This document shows, piece after piece, positions 1 to 6,197 of a stretch of 12,551 nucleotides of DNA (position 1 is the stretch's first letter; the number at the start of each line of letters is the position of its first letter). This stretch comes from Candidatus Bathyarchaeota archaeon (GTDB lineage: Archaea; Thermoproteota; Bathyarchaeia; Bathyarchaeales; Bathyarchaeaceae). Both the position numbers and the translations under genes were made by a program. The stretch lies in assembly GCA_014859755.1 (NCBI GenBank), contig JACUTO010000032.1, positions 1-12,551 on the forward strand, in the 5' to 3' direction. Under the pieces are notes generated by a model, which ran no database searches, had not been told where the DNA came from, and was given only the letters and a program-made list of their open reading frames with translations.

Positions 1-818
1 TCGTGTAGAAGCGCCAGCACAGCTTCACCTATTTCCTGTTCAGTTACCAAGAGGATGTCATCTACGTATTTTTTAATTATTCTAAAGGTTAGGTCAAGCG
101 GTTTTCTGGCAGCCAAACCATCCGCAATCGTGTTAACGGAATCTACTTCCACGATTTTTCCAGCTTTCCAGGATCGGTAGACGGCTGGAGCTCCTTCAGG
201 TTGAACTCCAACTATTCTCGTCTTCGGATTCAAGGTTTTTGCAGCGATAGATATTCCAGATATGAGGCCGCCACCGCCTATAGGCACAATGATTGTGTCT
301 AAGTCTGGGATGTCTTCGAGCAATTCTAAACCAACGGTTCCTTGTCCGGCGATTACGAAAGAGTCGTTAAAGGGATGCACAAAGGTTATTCCGGTTTTCT
401 TTTGTATTTCAAGAGCCTTAGAGTAGGCTTCATCGTAGTCCTTTCCGTATTTTACAACTTCCGCTCCATAAGCTTCTATGGCTTCAACCTTTTCCTTCAC
501 TGCGTTTTCGGGCACAACAACGACGGCTTTGGCTCCATAAATCTTGGCTGCATAGGCGACGGCTACTCCATGGTTTCCAGAGGAGGATGTAACCAAGCCT
601 TTCTTTAGTTCTGACGGAGAGAGGCTACATATTTTGTTAACCGCCCCCCTTATTTTGAAGACCCCTACTGGCTGAAAACATTCAAGCTTTAAGTATACTT
701 CTGCTCCTGTTCTCTGGCTGAAAACCACTGAATGGAAAGTTGGAGTTCGAGCAACGAAGTTTCTTATTTTCCTACTGGCTTCGAGTATGTTTTGGAAACT
801 TACAATCTCTTCTTTCAT
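1..818 (-). CDS. ilvA: Threonine ammonia-lyase (threonine dehydratase), C-terminus cut by window edge
   Basis: PLP-dependent enzyme that deaminates L-threonine (and often serine) to 2-oxobutyrate, either feeding isoleucine synthesis or degrading threonine; cytoplasmic. I read 272 codons before the edge. Visible fold-type II hallmarks are the Schiff-base lysine K55 in FKIRGA, the substrate loop SSSGNHG (residues 78-84), and the phosphate-binding GGGGLISG (181-188). The start ATG at 818-816 fits the family N-terminus; only a weak purine-rich stretch precedes it. No ACT regulatory domain can be judged because the C-terminus is missing, so biosynthetic (IlvA-like) and catabolic (TdcB-like) roles cannot be separated. 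Serine racemase is a close relative and not excluded. It lies 55 nt downstream of the ubiD remnant on the same strand and is probably the last gene seen of the operon beginning at 1579. Confidence 0.9.
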   Translation of the reverse strand, partial: MKEEIVSFQNILEASRKIRNFVARTPTFHSVVFSQRTGAEVYLKLECFQPVGVFKIRGAVNKICSLSPSELKKGLVTSSSGNHGVAVAYAAKIYGAKAVVVVPENAVKEKVEAIEAYGAEVVKYGKDYDEAYSKALEIQKKTGITFVHPFNDSFVIAGQGTVGLELLEDIPDLDTIIVPIGGGGLISGISIAAKTLNPKTRIVGVQPEGAPAVYRSWKAGKIVEVDSVNTIADGLAARKPLDLTFRIIKKYVDDILLVTEQEIGEAVLALLH

Positions 819-873
819 AGGCTATACCTGCAGTTTACCCGTGGGAACTTTTCACATGGAGCAAAGATGTTTT

Positions 874-1223
874 TTAGGCTTTTCTCATCTCTTCTATAGT
901 TTCAGCGATCCTTTTGCTTGTCGGTATTTTTGCTCGCTCAGATTTTTCTTGAGGTTTTGTTAAAAGACGTGGGGCGTCGATGCCGAGCTTTGTTGTTAAT
1001 CCGGTTTCTTGGTTGGTAGAAGGGTCTAGCGTTGATCCCCTTGCGTTGGGGATGATCATCAAATCTTCGTTTCATGACCCTTCACCTTATCGAAAAAGAG
1101 GACTGGACCGCCGTCAAATGTCTTCATAATCGATGAAGCTTCGAATCTACGTGACACTTCTTCTCTTACATGAACGATTTCTCCGTTTTTCCCCATCTCC
1201 TCAAGAAAACTTCGAAGACTCAT
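874..1223 (-). pseudogene. UbiD-family decarboxylase remnant: N- and C-termini joined, middle deleted
   Basis: Two abutting short reading frames are the two ends of one UbiD gene. The first starts with ATG at 1223 and reads 54 codons (MSLRSFLEEMGKNGEIVHV..., then GGPVLFFDKVKGH) to TGA at 1061-1059; this is the typical UbiD N-terminus. The second, in another frame, starts at 1062 or 1059 and carries the UbiD C-terminal signature ARGSTLDPS ... GLTTKLGIDA ... ERAKIP, ending at 874. UbiD enzymes are normally about 400-490 residues; about 300 central residues, including the prenylated-FMN site and catalytic Glu/Arg, are absent. The tail also shows substitutions at usually conserved spots (GIDAPR where GIDATK is common). 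The head start overlaps the upstream stop as ATGA, so the intact ancestor was in this operon. Archaeal UbiD homologues include anhydromevalonate-phosphate decarboxylase of the isoprenoid pathway; which subfamily this was cannot be told from the ends. An assembly collapse is an alternative to a real deletion. Confidence 0.8.
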
Positions 1224-1579
1224 CTCTCACCCTCCTCCATTCTAATGGTTTTTTCCACGAGTTTCAGAAAGATGGGCCCCACTTCCCTTTCACCAAAAGT
1301 TTTACTGAAAACCGACACCAAGGCGATCTTTTTCATTCTTTCGGCGAGACGTTCGGCTAGAACACGGGCAATCATCATGTTACGGTCGCCGAGCAGAATT
1401 GAAGATAAAGGTGGACCAACCATTTTTCGAGTTTGCGGTATAGCCACAGCCAGGGTGCCCAGCTGATCTTCTCCCTCACTCAAAAGAATCAAACTCGCGT
1501 TTTTTGTTTCAAGATAAATAGATAGGAAAGGTGTGTCTCTTTCAATCATTTTTTCTTGGACAATCCTTGCTCGTGACAT
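1220..1579 (-). CDS. PAC4-like proteasome assembly chaperone homologue (predicted)
   Basis: A 119-residue soluble protein. Its pattern matches the PAC4/PSMG4 family in order: a hydrophobic strand with ASLILLSEG (28-36), GTLAVAIP (41-48) against NLAVAM in human PSMG4, SSILLGD (59-65) against STSLLGD, LAERLAERMKKIALVSV (74-90) against the LAxRLAxxTxKQVFVS helix-strand, and a C-terminal helix KLVEKTIRMEE (106-116). PAC4 with PAC3 helps assemble the proteasome alpha ring in eukaryotes; an archaeal counterpart would plausibly act on 20S proteasomes, but that is inference. Start choice: an ATG at 1594 lies only 3 nt from a TATA box, so I use ATG 1579 (MSRAR...), which would be nearly leaderless; ATG 1549 is also possible. 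It heads the operon and overlaps the ubiD remnant by 4 nt. Confidence 0.6.
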   Translation of the reverse strand: MSRARIVQEKMIERDTPFLSIYLETKNASLILLSEGEDQLGTLAVAIPQTRKMVGPPLSSILLGDRNMMIARVLAERLAERMKKIALVSVFSKTFGEREVGPIFLKLVEKTIRMEEGER

Positions 1580-1595
1580 GGGTGACCCTTCCATG

Positions 1596-1606
1596 TTTAT
1601 TTATAG
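1596..1606. promoter_or_regulatory. TATA element between divergent genes (PAC4-like / nth)
   Basis: The minus strand reads CTATAAATAAA, a strong archaeal TATA box; the plus strand reads TATTTATA, also TATA-like. On the minus strand its centre is 22-23 nt from ATG 1579. On the plus strand, a start about 26 nt downstream (near 1627) would give nth a leader of about 35 nt containing its Shine-Dalgarno site. It may serve both directions. Confidence 0.55.
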
Positions 1607-1643
1607 CGTCGTTCACCCACTATTTAGTGTTTTCAAGAAATTT

Positions 1644-1651
1644 GGAGGAGG
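1644..1651 (+). promoter_or_regulatory. Shine-Dalgarno site fixing the GTG start of endonuclease III
   Basis: GGAGGAGG sits 11 nt before GTG at 1663 and is a near-perfect anti-16S match. It excludes the longer in-frame reading from 1531, whose extra residues lie over the divergent promoter and the PAC4-like gene. Confidence 0.7.
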
Positions 1652-1662
1652 AAATCAACTCA

Positions 1663-2325
1663 GTGACGGAAGACAGAGCAAAAGAAATTCTCCATATACT
1701 TCAAGACAACTTCTCCATTCCACCATGGGCACGTCCAAACAGAGACGCCTTTAAAACATTAATCATAACAGTGCTTTCTCAAGCCACAGCTGACAAAAAC
1801 ACGGCTAGGGCCTTCGCAAACCTATCCCAAAAGTTTTCCATAACCCCAGAAGCCTTGGCCAAGGCAAGCGTTGAGGAGATTGAAGATGCCGTAAGGGTTG
1901 GGGGCCTGTATAGGAATAAGTCAAAAGTTATCAAGGCTATTTCTCGCGTGATCTTGGAACAGTTCAACGGCTCCTTAGATTTTATCTACTCGCTTCCCCT
2001 CGAAGAGGCGCGAAAAATTCTTCTAAACATCCCGGGAGTTGGACCTAAAACCGCTGATGTTGTTCTCCTCTTTTGCGCTGGAAAACCAACGGTTCCCGTA
2101 GATACCCATGTGAATCGTGTTTCGAAAATGCTGGGGCTGGCTCCACCAAAGGCTGATTACGAAGGAGTTCGGCGGACACTTGAAACTCTTTATTCACCCG
2201 AAGATTATCTTCCTGTTCATTTGTTGCTTATTTCGCTTGGCAGAAAATATTGTAAGGCGAGGAAACCATTGTGCAAGCTTTGTCCAGTCAACACTTTGTG
2301 CCCATCCAAAAGAGTAGAGGATTAA
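1663..2325 (+). CDS. nth: Endonuclease III, DNA glycosylase/AP lyase with 4Fe-4S cluster
   Basis: Base-excision repair enzyme that removes oxidised pyrimidines and cleaves the abasic site by beta-elimination. 220 residues from a GTG start, normal for the family. Seen: the helix-hairpin-helix LLNIPGVGPKTADVV (120-134) with catalytic lysine K129; catalytic aspartate D147 in VPVDTHVNR; and the C-terminal cluster C197-x6-C204-x2-C207-x5-C213, exactly the Nth 4Fe-4S spacing. The SQATADKNTARAF stretch (39-51) matches the conserved substrate-facing LSQAT/D region. It is transcribed alone from the divergent promoter region 1580-1662 and converges on the polynucleotide kinase gene with only 18 nt between stop codons. 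The catalytic Lys/Asp pair and cluster spacing distinguish it from MutY and OGG1-type enzymes. Confidence 0.95.
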   Translation: MTEDRAKEILHILQDNFSIPPWARPNRDAFKTLIITVLSQATADKNTARAFANLSQKFSITPEALAKASVEEIEDAVRVGGLYRNKSKVIKAISRVILEQFNGSLDFIYSLPLEEARKILLNIPGVGPKTADVVLLFCAGKPTVPVDTHVNRVSKMLGLAPPKADYEGVRRTLETLYSPEDYLPVHLLLISLGRKYCKARKPLCKLCPVNTLCPSKRVED

Positions 2326-2343
2326 GTAGCGCGTCGAAACATT

Positions 2344-3630
2344 CTACATAAGGTAGTTCGAATAAACTGTGCTTAAACCGATCTCCCTGCCATTTTCGTC
2401 CAGTTTTATTTGACCGAAACGAATGGTTGAAACGTTCTCGTTTATCGGAGTGTAAACCTTCAGAACCCTCCTTCTATAGTCAACTCCACACAAAATGCCG
2501 ATCCCCAGAAATTTACCTCGCTCATCTTGTAGCCCGACAAGCAAGCCTTCTTCTTCGCCCTCCCTTATCACCTTCGCCCTTTTTCCGAAGCTCCCTTCGA
2601 TCTCTTTTATTTGTTCCTCGGTGACCGACTGATTTTTCCTTAGGACAATGAAAATTGTGGTGAGCGTTTCTTCGCAGTAGATGGGTCTTGTTCCCAACAA
2701 ATTCCTTATCTTTTCCATATGCCATGGAGTCATGGGACTGCCAGCGCCAAGGAGAGAGTCTTCAACTTTAACCCAGTTTAGTGTAAATGACTGCACCTTG
2801 GCTTGTTTCAAATACTTTTTGTAACTTAGCTCGCGTAAAATCTTCCTTTTCTCCCGATTTCTTCGCTGTACCATCTGGGGGGAATCTATCGCAAGAACCT
2901 TAGGTTCCTTCAACGCTGTTAGTATGGGCGTCAACTCGTCCTCTTGCTGTATTCCTACGACCACGCTGGGAGAAACTGTTTTCGTCAATTGAATCTTATA
3001 TTTGGCAGCGTCTTCGCCGTCGACCCATCCGTCGGTGTTTACGATAAGAAAATCCACATCTGCCTCCATTACTCTATTTTTCAGCTCGATTAGTCCCTCT
3101 ATGACCTTGTTTACCGCTCCGCTTGGACTCGTCAACCCCACAAAATACGCGTTTTCTGCCTTAATTTCAAAGAGATCCTTCACAGGCTCGGAGACGAAAT
3201 TGAAACCAATAGTTGAAGGCGGTCCTACATCAGACTGCCCCAAATCGGCATCGATAATGCCTGTCTTCCATTTCTTTCGCAGCGCCTCATTTGTAAGAAA
3301 AGTACAAAAGCTGGTTTTACCCGAGTCCACTCCACCCATGACCATGACAGTTACCGGCTTCTTCAAGGATAACACCTCCTTCGCTGCATTTTCCCACGAA
3401 GGAGGAACAGTGTCTCCGTCAATCTCTTCAAAAGAAGCTCCTCCACCTAGCATCAGGTCAAATGTAGCCTTTTTCCTCACCCCAAAAGGTACGCGTTTTC
3501 CATCTCTGATTATGATTTTTTCTCCGATCTTGAACGGTGCGCCTAAAACACTGATCCGTCCTGAAAGAAGACTTACTGACGCAGGGCCGTCAACTAGCAA
3601 AGTTTTTCCTTTTTTAACGATGTGTTTCAT
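2344..3630 (-). CDS. Clp1/Grc3-family polynucleotide 5'-hydroxyl kinase
   Basis: Predicted to phosphorylate 5'-OH ends of RNA (possibly DNA) using ATP or GTP, a step in tRNA splicing, rRNA processing or end repair. 428 residues. Walker A is GGVDSGKTS (99-107), with K105 and T106 contacting the nucleotide; a second motif DADLGQSDVGPP (127-138) is the characteristic Clp1/Grc3 sequence that includes the likely general base. The N-terminal ~90 residues form a beta-rich domain (MKHIVKKGKTLLVDGPASV...), as in Clp1, and a C-terminal beta domain follows about residue 330 (IFIVLRKN ... GILCGVDY). Its ATG overlaps the TGA of the upstream RNase H-like gene by 4 nt, so the two are co-translated. The known archaeal relative is the Pyrococcus Clp1 RNA kinase; substrate choice cannot be read from sequence. 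Confidence 0.88.
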   Translation of the reverse strand: MKHIVKKGKTLLVDGPASVSLLSGRISVLGAPFKIGEKIIIRDGKRVPFGVRKKATFDLMLGGGASFEEIDGDTVPPSWENAAKEVLSLKKPVTVMVMGGVDSGKTSFCTFLTNEALRKKWKTGIIDADLGQSDVGPPSTIGFNFVSEPVKDLFEIKAENAYFVGLTSPSGAVNKVIEGLIELKNRVMEADVDFLIVNTDGWVDGEDAAKYKIQLTKTVSPSVVVGIQQEDELTPILTALKEPKVLAIDSPQMVQRRNREKRKILRELSYKKYLKQAKVQSFTLNWVKVEDSLLGAGSPMTPWHMEKIRNLLGTRPIYCEETLTTIFIVLRKNQSVTEEQIKEIEGSFGKRAKVIREGEEEGLLVGLQDERGKFLGIGILCGVDYRRRVLKVYTPINENVSTIRFGQIKLDENGREIGLSTVYSNYLM

Positions 3631-4259
3631 TGTGTTTTCTTCCTGGGAAAGATTTGTCCCTTTCTTCCCGCGATTTCTGTGGCGGACATCGCGTCTCTTA
3701 GTCCTCTCCGATGGGTAGTTTCATTCATGAAACGGCTGGTTCCGGCTTCGCTCACTACTTCTATAACGGTTTCCTGTGGTAAAGTTTCATCCAACGAAGG
3801 TAGTAGTCCTTTAGTATAAGCAGGAGCACCGTCCCCTACCTTCACCATACTAACGGTAGCTGGAAACCTCTTTAAATCATCTAGAATGACGTTTACCGCT
3901 TCCTTCAAACTTGAACAATTAAGGGTTTCCAGAACGTTGTCGTCACCCAAAACTGCTACTCCGTAGGTTTTACCCGGGTCCACTCCGACAACAACTTTTT
4001 CGTAGCTTCGCTTTCCCTGAACACCCAGAATCGCCTCGTCAATAACTGATGTGGGGTTTGATTCATACTCGAAAATGAGAACGTTAGGATGCGTTACTAA
4101 ATGACGCTCCTCCTTGGTGGTTATGACCACTTTAATGTCTAAAGGAATGGGGTCCCAAGGCTTCAGACTCAAGAAGGGTAGACCTTTTCTTTTAAGTTCA
4201 TTTACCAGTTTATAATAGGCTCTTCCGGATACCGTTGCAAGCGCGATTTTTGCTTTCAT
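3627..4259 (-). CDS. RNase H-fold (RuvC/YqgF-like) predicted nuclease
   Basis: I do not recognise a named family with certainty. The C-terminal half shows an RNase H-like pattern: strand KVVVGVDPGKTYGVAVL (88-104) with the first acidic residue D94, VGDGAPAY (141-148) with D143, SEAGTSRF (170-177) with E171, and RRGLRDAMSATEIAGRKG (184-201) with D189. This D...D...E...D arrangement resembles RuvC and YqgF, which cut branched DNA or process RNA with two metal ions. The N-terminal ~80 residues form a separate alpha/beta region (MKAKIALATVSGRAYYKLV...) that I cannot assign. It is 210 residues long, basic at the end (RKKTQ). It overlaps the polynucleotide kinase by 4 nt (ATGA), suggesting a shared process. 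A TATA-like ATATTTAAG (4375-4367, minus) is a candidate promoter, giving a leader of roughly 85 nt. Confidence 0.6.
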   Translation of the reverse strand: MKAKIALATVSGRAYYKLVNELKRKGLPFLSLKPWDPIPLDIKVVITTKEERHLVTHPNVLIFEYESNPTSVIDEAILGVQGKRSYEKVVVGVDPGKTYGVAVLGDDNVLETLNCSSLKEAVNVILDDLKRFPATVSMVKVGDGAPAYTKGLLPSLDETLPQETVIEVVSEAGTSRFMNETTHRRGLRDAMSATEIAGRKGQIFPRKKTQ

Positions 4260-4418
4260 AGGGCTGCCCTTTTACACTTTATGCAAGAGAAACAATTGGT
4301 TAGAGATAAAAAGGTGTGTATGCATAACTGTGACCCTACATGCCTCTCTCTGTTCTTTCTCGGCTTCTTAAATATGTTGTGAATTAACGGTCCTCGAAAC
4401 AGGCAGCAGAGACAACGC

Positions 4419-4426
4419 TTATAATT
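4419..4426 (+). promoter_or_regulatory. TATA box of radB, predicted leaderless transcript
   Basis: TTATAATT is centred 26-27 nt before GTG 4449, the usual archaeal TATA-to-start-site distance, so the transcript would begin at or next to the start codon. No Shine-Dalgarno sequence precedes that GTG. A second AT-rich TTTATATTC at 4433-4441 is too close to the start to act as the box. Confidence 0.5.
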
Positions 4427-4448
4427 TTTGGGTTTATATTCGCTTCTT

Positions 4449-5153
4449 GTGTGGAGAATCTTGCAGCGTCTAGTTCCGACGGGTTGCGGTTCGCTTGACA
4501 AAATGTTAGGAGGAGGGTTTCCTGCCGATGGTGTCTCCCTTGTTTATGGAGAGGCGGAAACTGGTAAAACCTCCCTTGCCGTTCAATGTGCCGTTAATTG
4601 CGCAAGAATGGGTTATAAGTCCCTTTTCGTAGACTCAGATGGCACTTTTTCTTCAAAGCGGCTGTCGCAGATAGCCTACTATGATTATGAGAAAATCGCT
4701 CCTTTCATAATCTTGATGAAACCAACCACCTTTCAAGAGCAAATCAGAGTAATAGATCATCTTGACGAATACGTAACCAGAAAATTCGGGCTGATGGTTG
4801 TCGATACCATTACGTCACTATATCGTGTTGAACTTGAAGGCCCCAAGGAAACGTTTGCCTTAAATCGAGAATTGAATAGGCAGGTCGCGTTGTTGACTCA
4901 AATCGTCAAAACTCATAAGGTGGCGGCCCTCATCACCAGCCAGGTGAGAAGCGTTTTTCTTGGAAAAGAGGTCAGCGTAGAACCGGTGGCTACGCGGGTT
5001 CTGAAGTTCTGGTCAGACGTTGTGCTCAATCTAGAGCTAACAGGCCAGACACGTGTTATAAAAGCCCTCCTTGAAAAACATCCGGAACGCAAGCGTTCTG
5101 CGAGTTGTTACGTCAAGATAGAAAGAACAGGTATTCGCGATTACGGACGCTAG
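4449..5153 (+). CDS. radB: RadB-type RecA-family recombination ATPase
   Basis: RecA-fold ATPase related to RadA/Rad51 but lacking the N-terminal helix-hairpin-helix domain. RadB is thought to assist RadA or Holliday-junction processing rather than perform strand exchange itself. 234 residues from GTG, normal for RadB. Seen: the RadA/RadB entry motif VPTGCGSLDKMLGGGFP (9-25), Walker A GEAETGKTS (34-42, K40), Walker B LMVVDT (115-120, D119), the sensor-like LITSQVRS (161-168), and a conserved C-terminal strand region KHPERKR. KaiC-like single-domain ATPases are the main alternative, but the SQV motif and the ending favour RadB. Start: TTG 4428 would be possible by frame, but lies immediately after the TATA box, so GTG 4449 is preferred. 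It is divergent from the RNase H-like gene and followed 40 nt later by carS. Confidence 0.85.
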   Translation: MWRILQRLVPTGCGSLDKMLGGGFPADGVSLVYGEAETGKTSLAVQCAVNCARMGYKSLFVDSDGTFSSKRLSQIAYYDYEKIAPFIILMKPTTFQEQIRVIDHLDEYVTRKFGLMVVDTITSLYRVELEGPKETFALNRELNRQVALLTQIVKTHKVAALITSQVRSVFLGKEVSVEPVATRVLKFWSDVVLNLELTGQTRVIKALLEKHPERKRSASCYVKIERTGIRDYGR

Positions 5154-5193
5154 GTTTTATTTTCTTCTAGTCATGAATGAATGGTGAAAGAAC

Positions 5194-5730
5194 ATGTTGG
5201 TAACAATGATTGACGTCGGCTACGCGCTGTGGTTTATATTTCCGGCTTATTGCGCTAATGCTGTTCCTGTGATTTTAGGTGGAGGTCGTCCCGTCGATTT
5301 CGGCAAGATTTTTTTTGACGGAAAACCGATACTTGGATCGCATAAAACCCTTCGAGGTTTTTTCTCTGGTCTTCTTGTGGGAACGTTAGTTGGTTTCCTT
5401 CAAACCCTTATCTTTCAAAATGTTCTTTCTCAATATGACACTCAGTTTCGATATAATGTGTTGCTTGGATTTATGATCTCGCTAGGGGCGTTAGTAGGCG
5501 ATTTAGTTGAGTCCTTCATCAAGCGACGACTAGACCTTCCCCCCGGGAGCTCGCTTCCCATAGGGGATCAGCTTGATTTTGTTGCCGGAGCATTCCTCTT
5601 TTCGCTTCCAGTTTCGCCGCCTTCCTTGCTCACGATATTGATAATCCTTGTCATAACGCCGTTCATACATTTATTAACAAACCTGTTAGCAGGTCTTTTG
5701 GGCATAAAAAGGAAAAGCAGAGGCAAGTAA
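5194..5730 (+). CDS. carS: CDP-2,3-bis-(O-geranylgeranyl)-sn-glycerol synthase (CDP-archaeol synthase)
   Basis: Integral membrane enzyme that activates unsaturated archaetidic acid with CTP to CDP-archaeol, the branch point for archaeal phospholipid head groups. 178 residues, the usual DUF46/CarS length. Seen: an N-terminal membrane helix (8-29, ALWFIFPAYCANAVPVIL), the conserved PILGSHKTLRGF (45-56), a helix around 57-76, and the cytoplasmic catalytic-loop signature GDLVESFIKRR ... LPIGDQLDF (102-129), then C-terminal helices (145-169). The start ATG 5194 has GGTGA at 5183-5187, 6 nt upstream. It follows radB by 40 nt and may be co-transcribed; there is no obvious functional link. It converges on the OSTC-like gene with a 41-nt gap. 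Confidence 0.93.
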   Translation: MLVTMIDVGYALWFIFPAYCANAVPVILGGGRPVDFGKIFFDGKPILGSHKTLRGFFSGLLVGTLVGFLQTLIFQNVLSQYDTQFRYNVLLGFMISLGALVGDLVESFIKRRLDLPPGSSLPIGDQLDFVAGAFLFSLPVSPPSLLTILIILVITPFIHLLTNLLAGLLGIKRKSRGK

Positions 5731-5770
5731 CGAAACGATTGGTTAACACATGCTTCAATTTCTATGTAAG

Positions 5771-5786
5771 GCTAGACCCATCTAGC
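5771..5786. repeat. Small perfect hairpin at the carS/OSTC-like convergent end
   Basis: GCTAGA-CCCA-TCTAGC is a 6-bp perfect inverted repeat with a 4-nt loop, covering the last codons and stop of the OSTC-like gene and lying 41 nt past the carS stop. No T-tract follows, so a terminator role is only a guess; it may be chance. Confidence 0.3.
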
Positions 5787-6194
5787 TAACAGAGAACGTT
5801 CGATGAAAATATATGCGATGACAACCAGAACACAGCCCACTAAAAGCAACCTATACGCTTGACGGGATCTATAGGCATACTTTGTGCTTTGATACGCTAA
5901 AAGGAAACCCACAACCCCGAGGGCATAGATAACCATAACAATTATGCTTTCTACAAGAAATTGTTCATTTAGAGCATAAGGATAATAGGTGACGATTCTT
6001 CCGCCTGCAGCAACAATTAGCAAAAGCGGCTTTTCCAGGAGGTCGTAGATTCCACCTCCGAGCAGGAAAATGGACGCAGCGACCACCAGAACGGCAGTAA
6101 CAAATGTGGAAGGCTTGGCGGTCACCATTTTCCAGTAGGCTTTTTGCATAGAAAACGCAAGAGATGAAATTCTTCTTCTGAATCTCCTAGCCAT
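5772..6194 (-). CDS. OSTC/DC2-like (OST3/OST6 membrane-domain) protein, predicted oligosaccharyltransferase accessory subunit
   Basis: A 140-residue protein with a basic N-terminus (MARRFRRR) and three membrane segments near 29-48, 81-101 and 114-132. The order of motifs tracks human OSTC: FLLGGGIYDLLEKP (43-56) against FLITGGIIYDVIVEPP; YPYALNEQFLVES (71-83) against YRVNGQYIMEG; a glycine-containing second helix ALGVVGFLLAYQST (91-104) against TMGGLGFIILDRSN; and YRLLLVGCVLVVIAYIFIER (114-133) against [21 protein letters not shown]. OSTC and OST3/6 recruit the oligosaccharyltransferase to the protein-conducting channel; archaea use a single-subunit AglB, so an accessory role in N-glycosylation is inference. 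There is no thioredoxin domain, unlike full OST3/6. It follows the zinc protein by 3 nt, with AGGTAA before the ATG, in the topA operon. Confidence 0.65.
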   Translation of the reverse strand: MARRFRRRISSLAFSMQKAYWKMVTAKPSTFVTAVLVVAASIFLLGGGIYDLLEKPLLLIVAAGGRIVTYYPYALNEQFLVESIIVMVIYALGVVGFLLAYQSTKYAYRSRQAYRLLLVGCVLVVIAYIFIERSLLARWV

Positions 6195-6197
6195 AGT

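Noticed and set aside
342..608. An 88-codon plus-strand frame.
   Set aside because: Antisense to threonine ammonia-lyase, whose conserved motifs cover this region on the minus strand.
874..1062. The ubiD tail as a genuine independent small gene.
   Set aside because: It matches only the extreme C-terminus of UbiD, lacks a proper SD site of its own, and sits directly after the matching UbiD head.
1133..1466. Two plus-strand reading frames of 75 and 98 codons.
   Set aside because: They lie opposite the ubiD remnant and PAC4-like gene, have no SD site and resemble no protein family.
1531..1662. A longer endonuclease III with 44 extra N-terminal residues, partly hydrophobic like a signal or membrane segment.
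   Set aside because: The extension overlaps the divergent promoter and the PAC4-like gene, is unlike Nth N-termini, and a strong SD site points to GTG 1663.
3002..3718. A 238-codon plus-strand frame.
   Set aside because: It is the antisense shadow of the well-supported polynucleotide kinase gene; its composition is Ser/Pro/Phe-rich as expected for a shadow.
4256..4501. An 81-codon minus-strand frame with several Cys residues across the RNase H-like/radB intergenic region.
   Set aside because: The cysteines are not in ordered CxxC pairs forming a known fold, it runs over the radB start and promoter, and there is no SD site.
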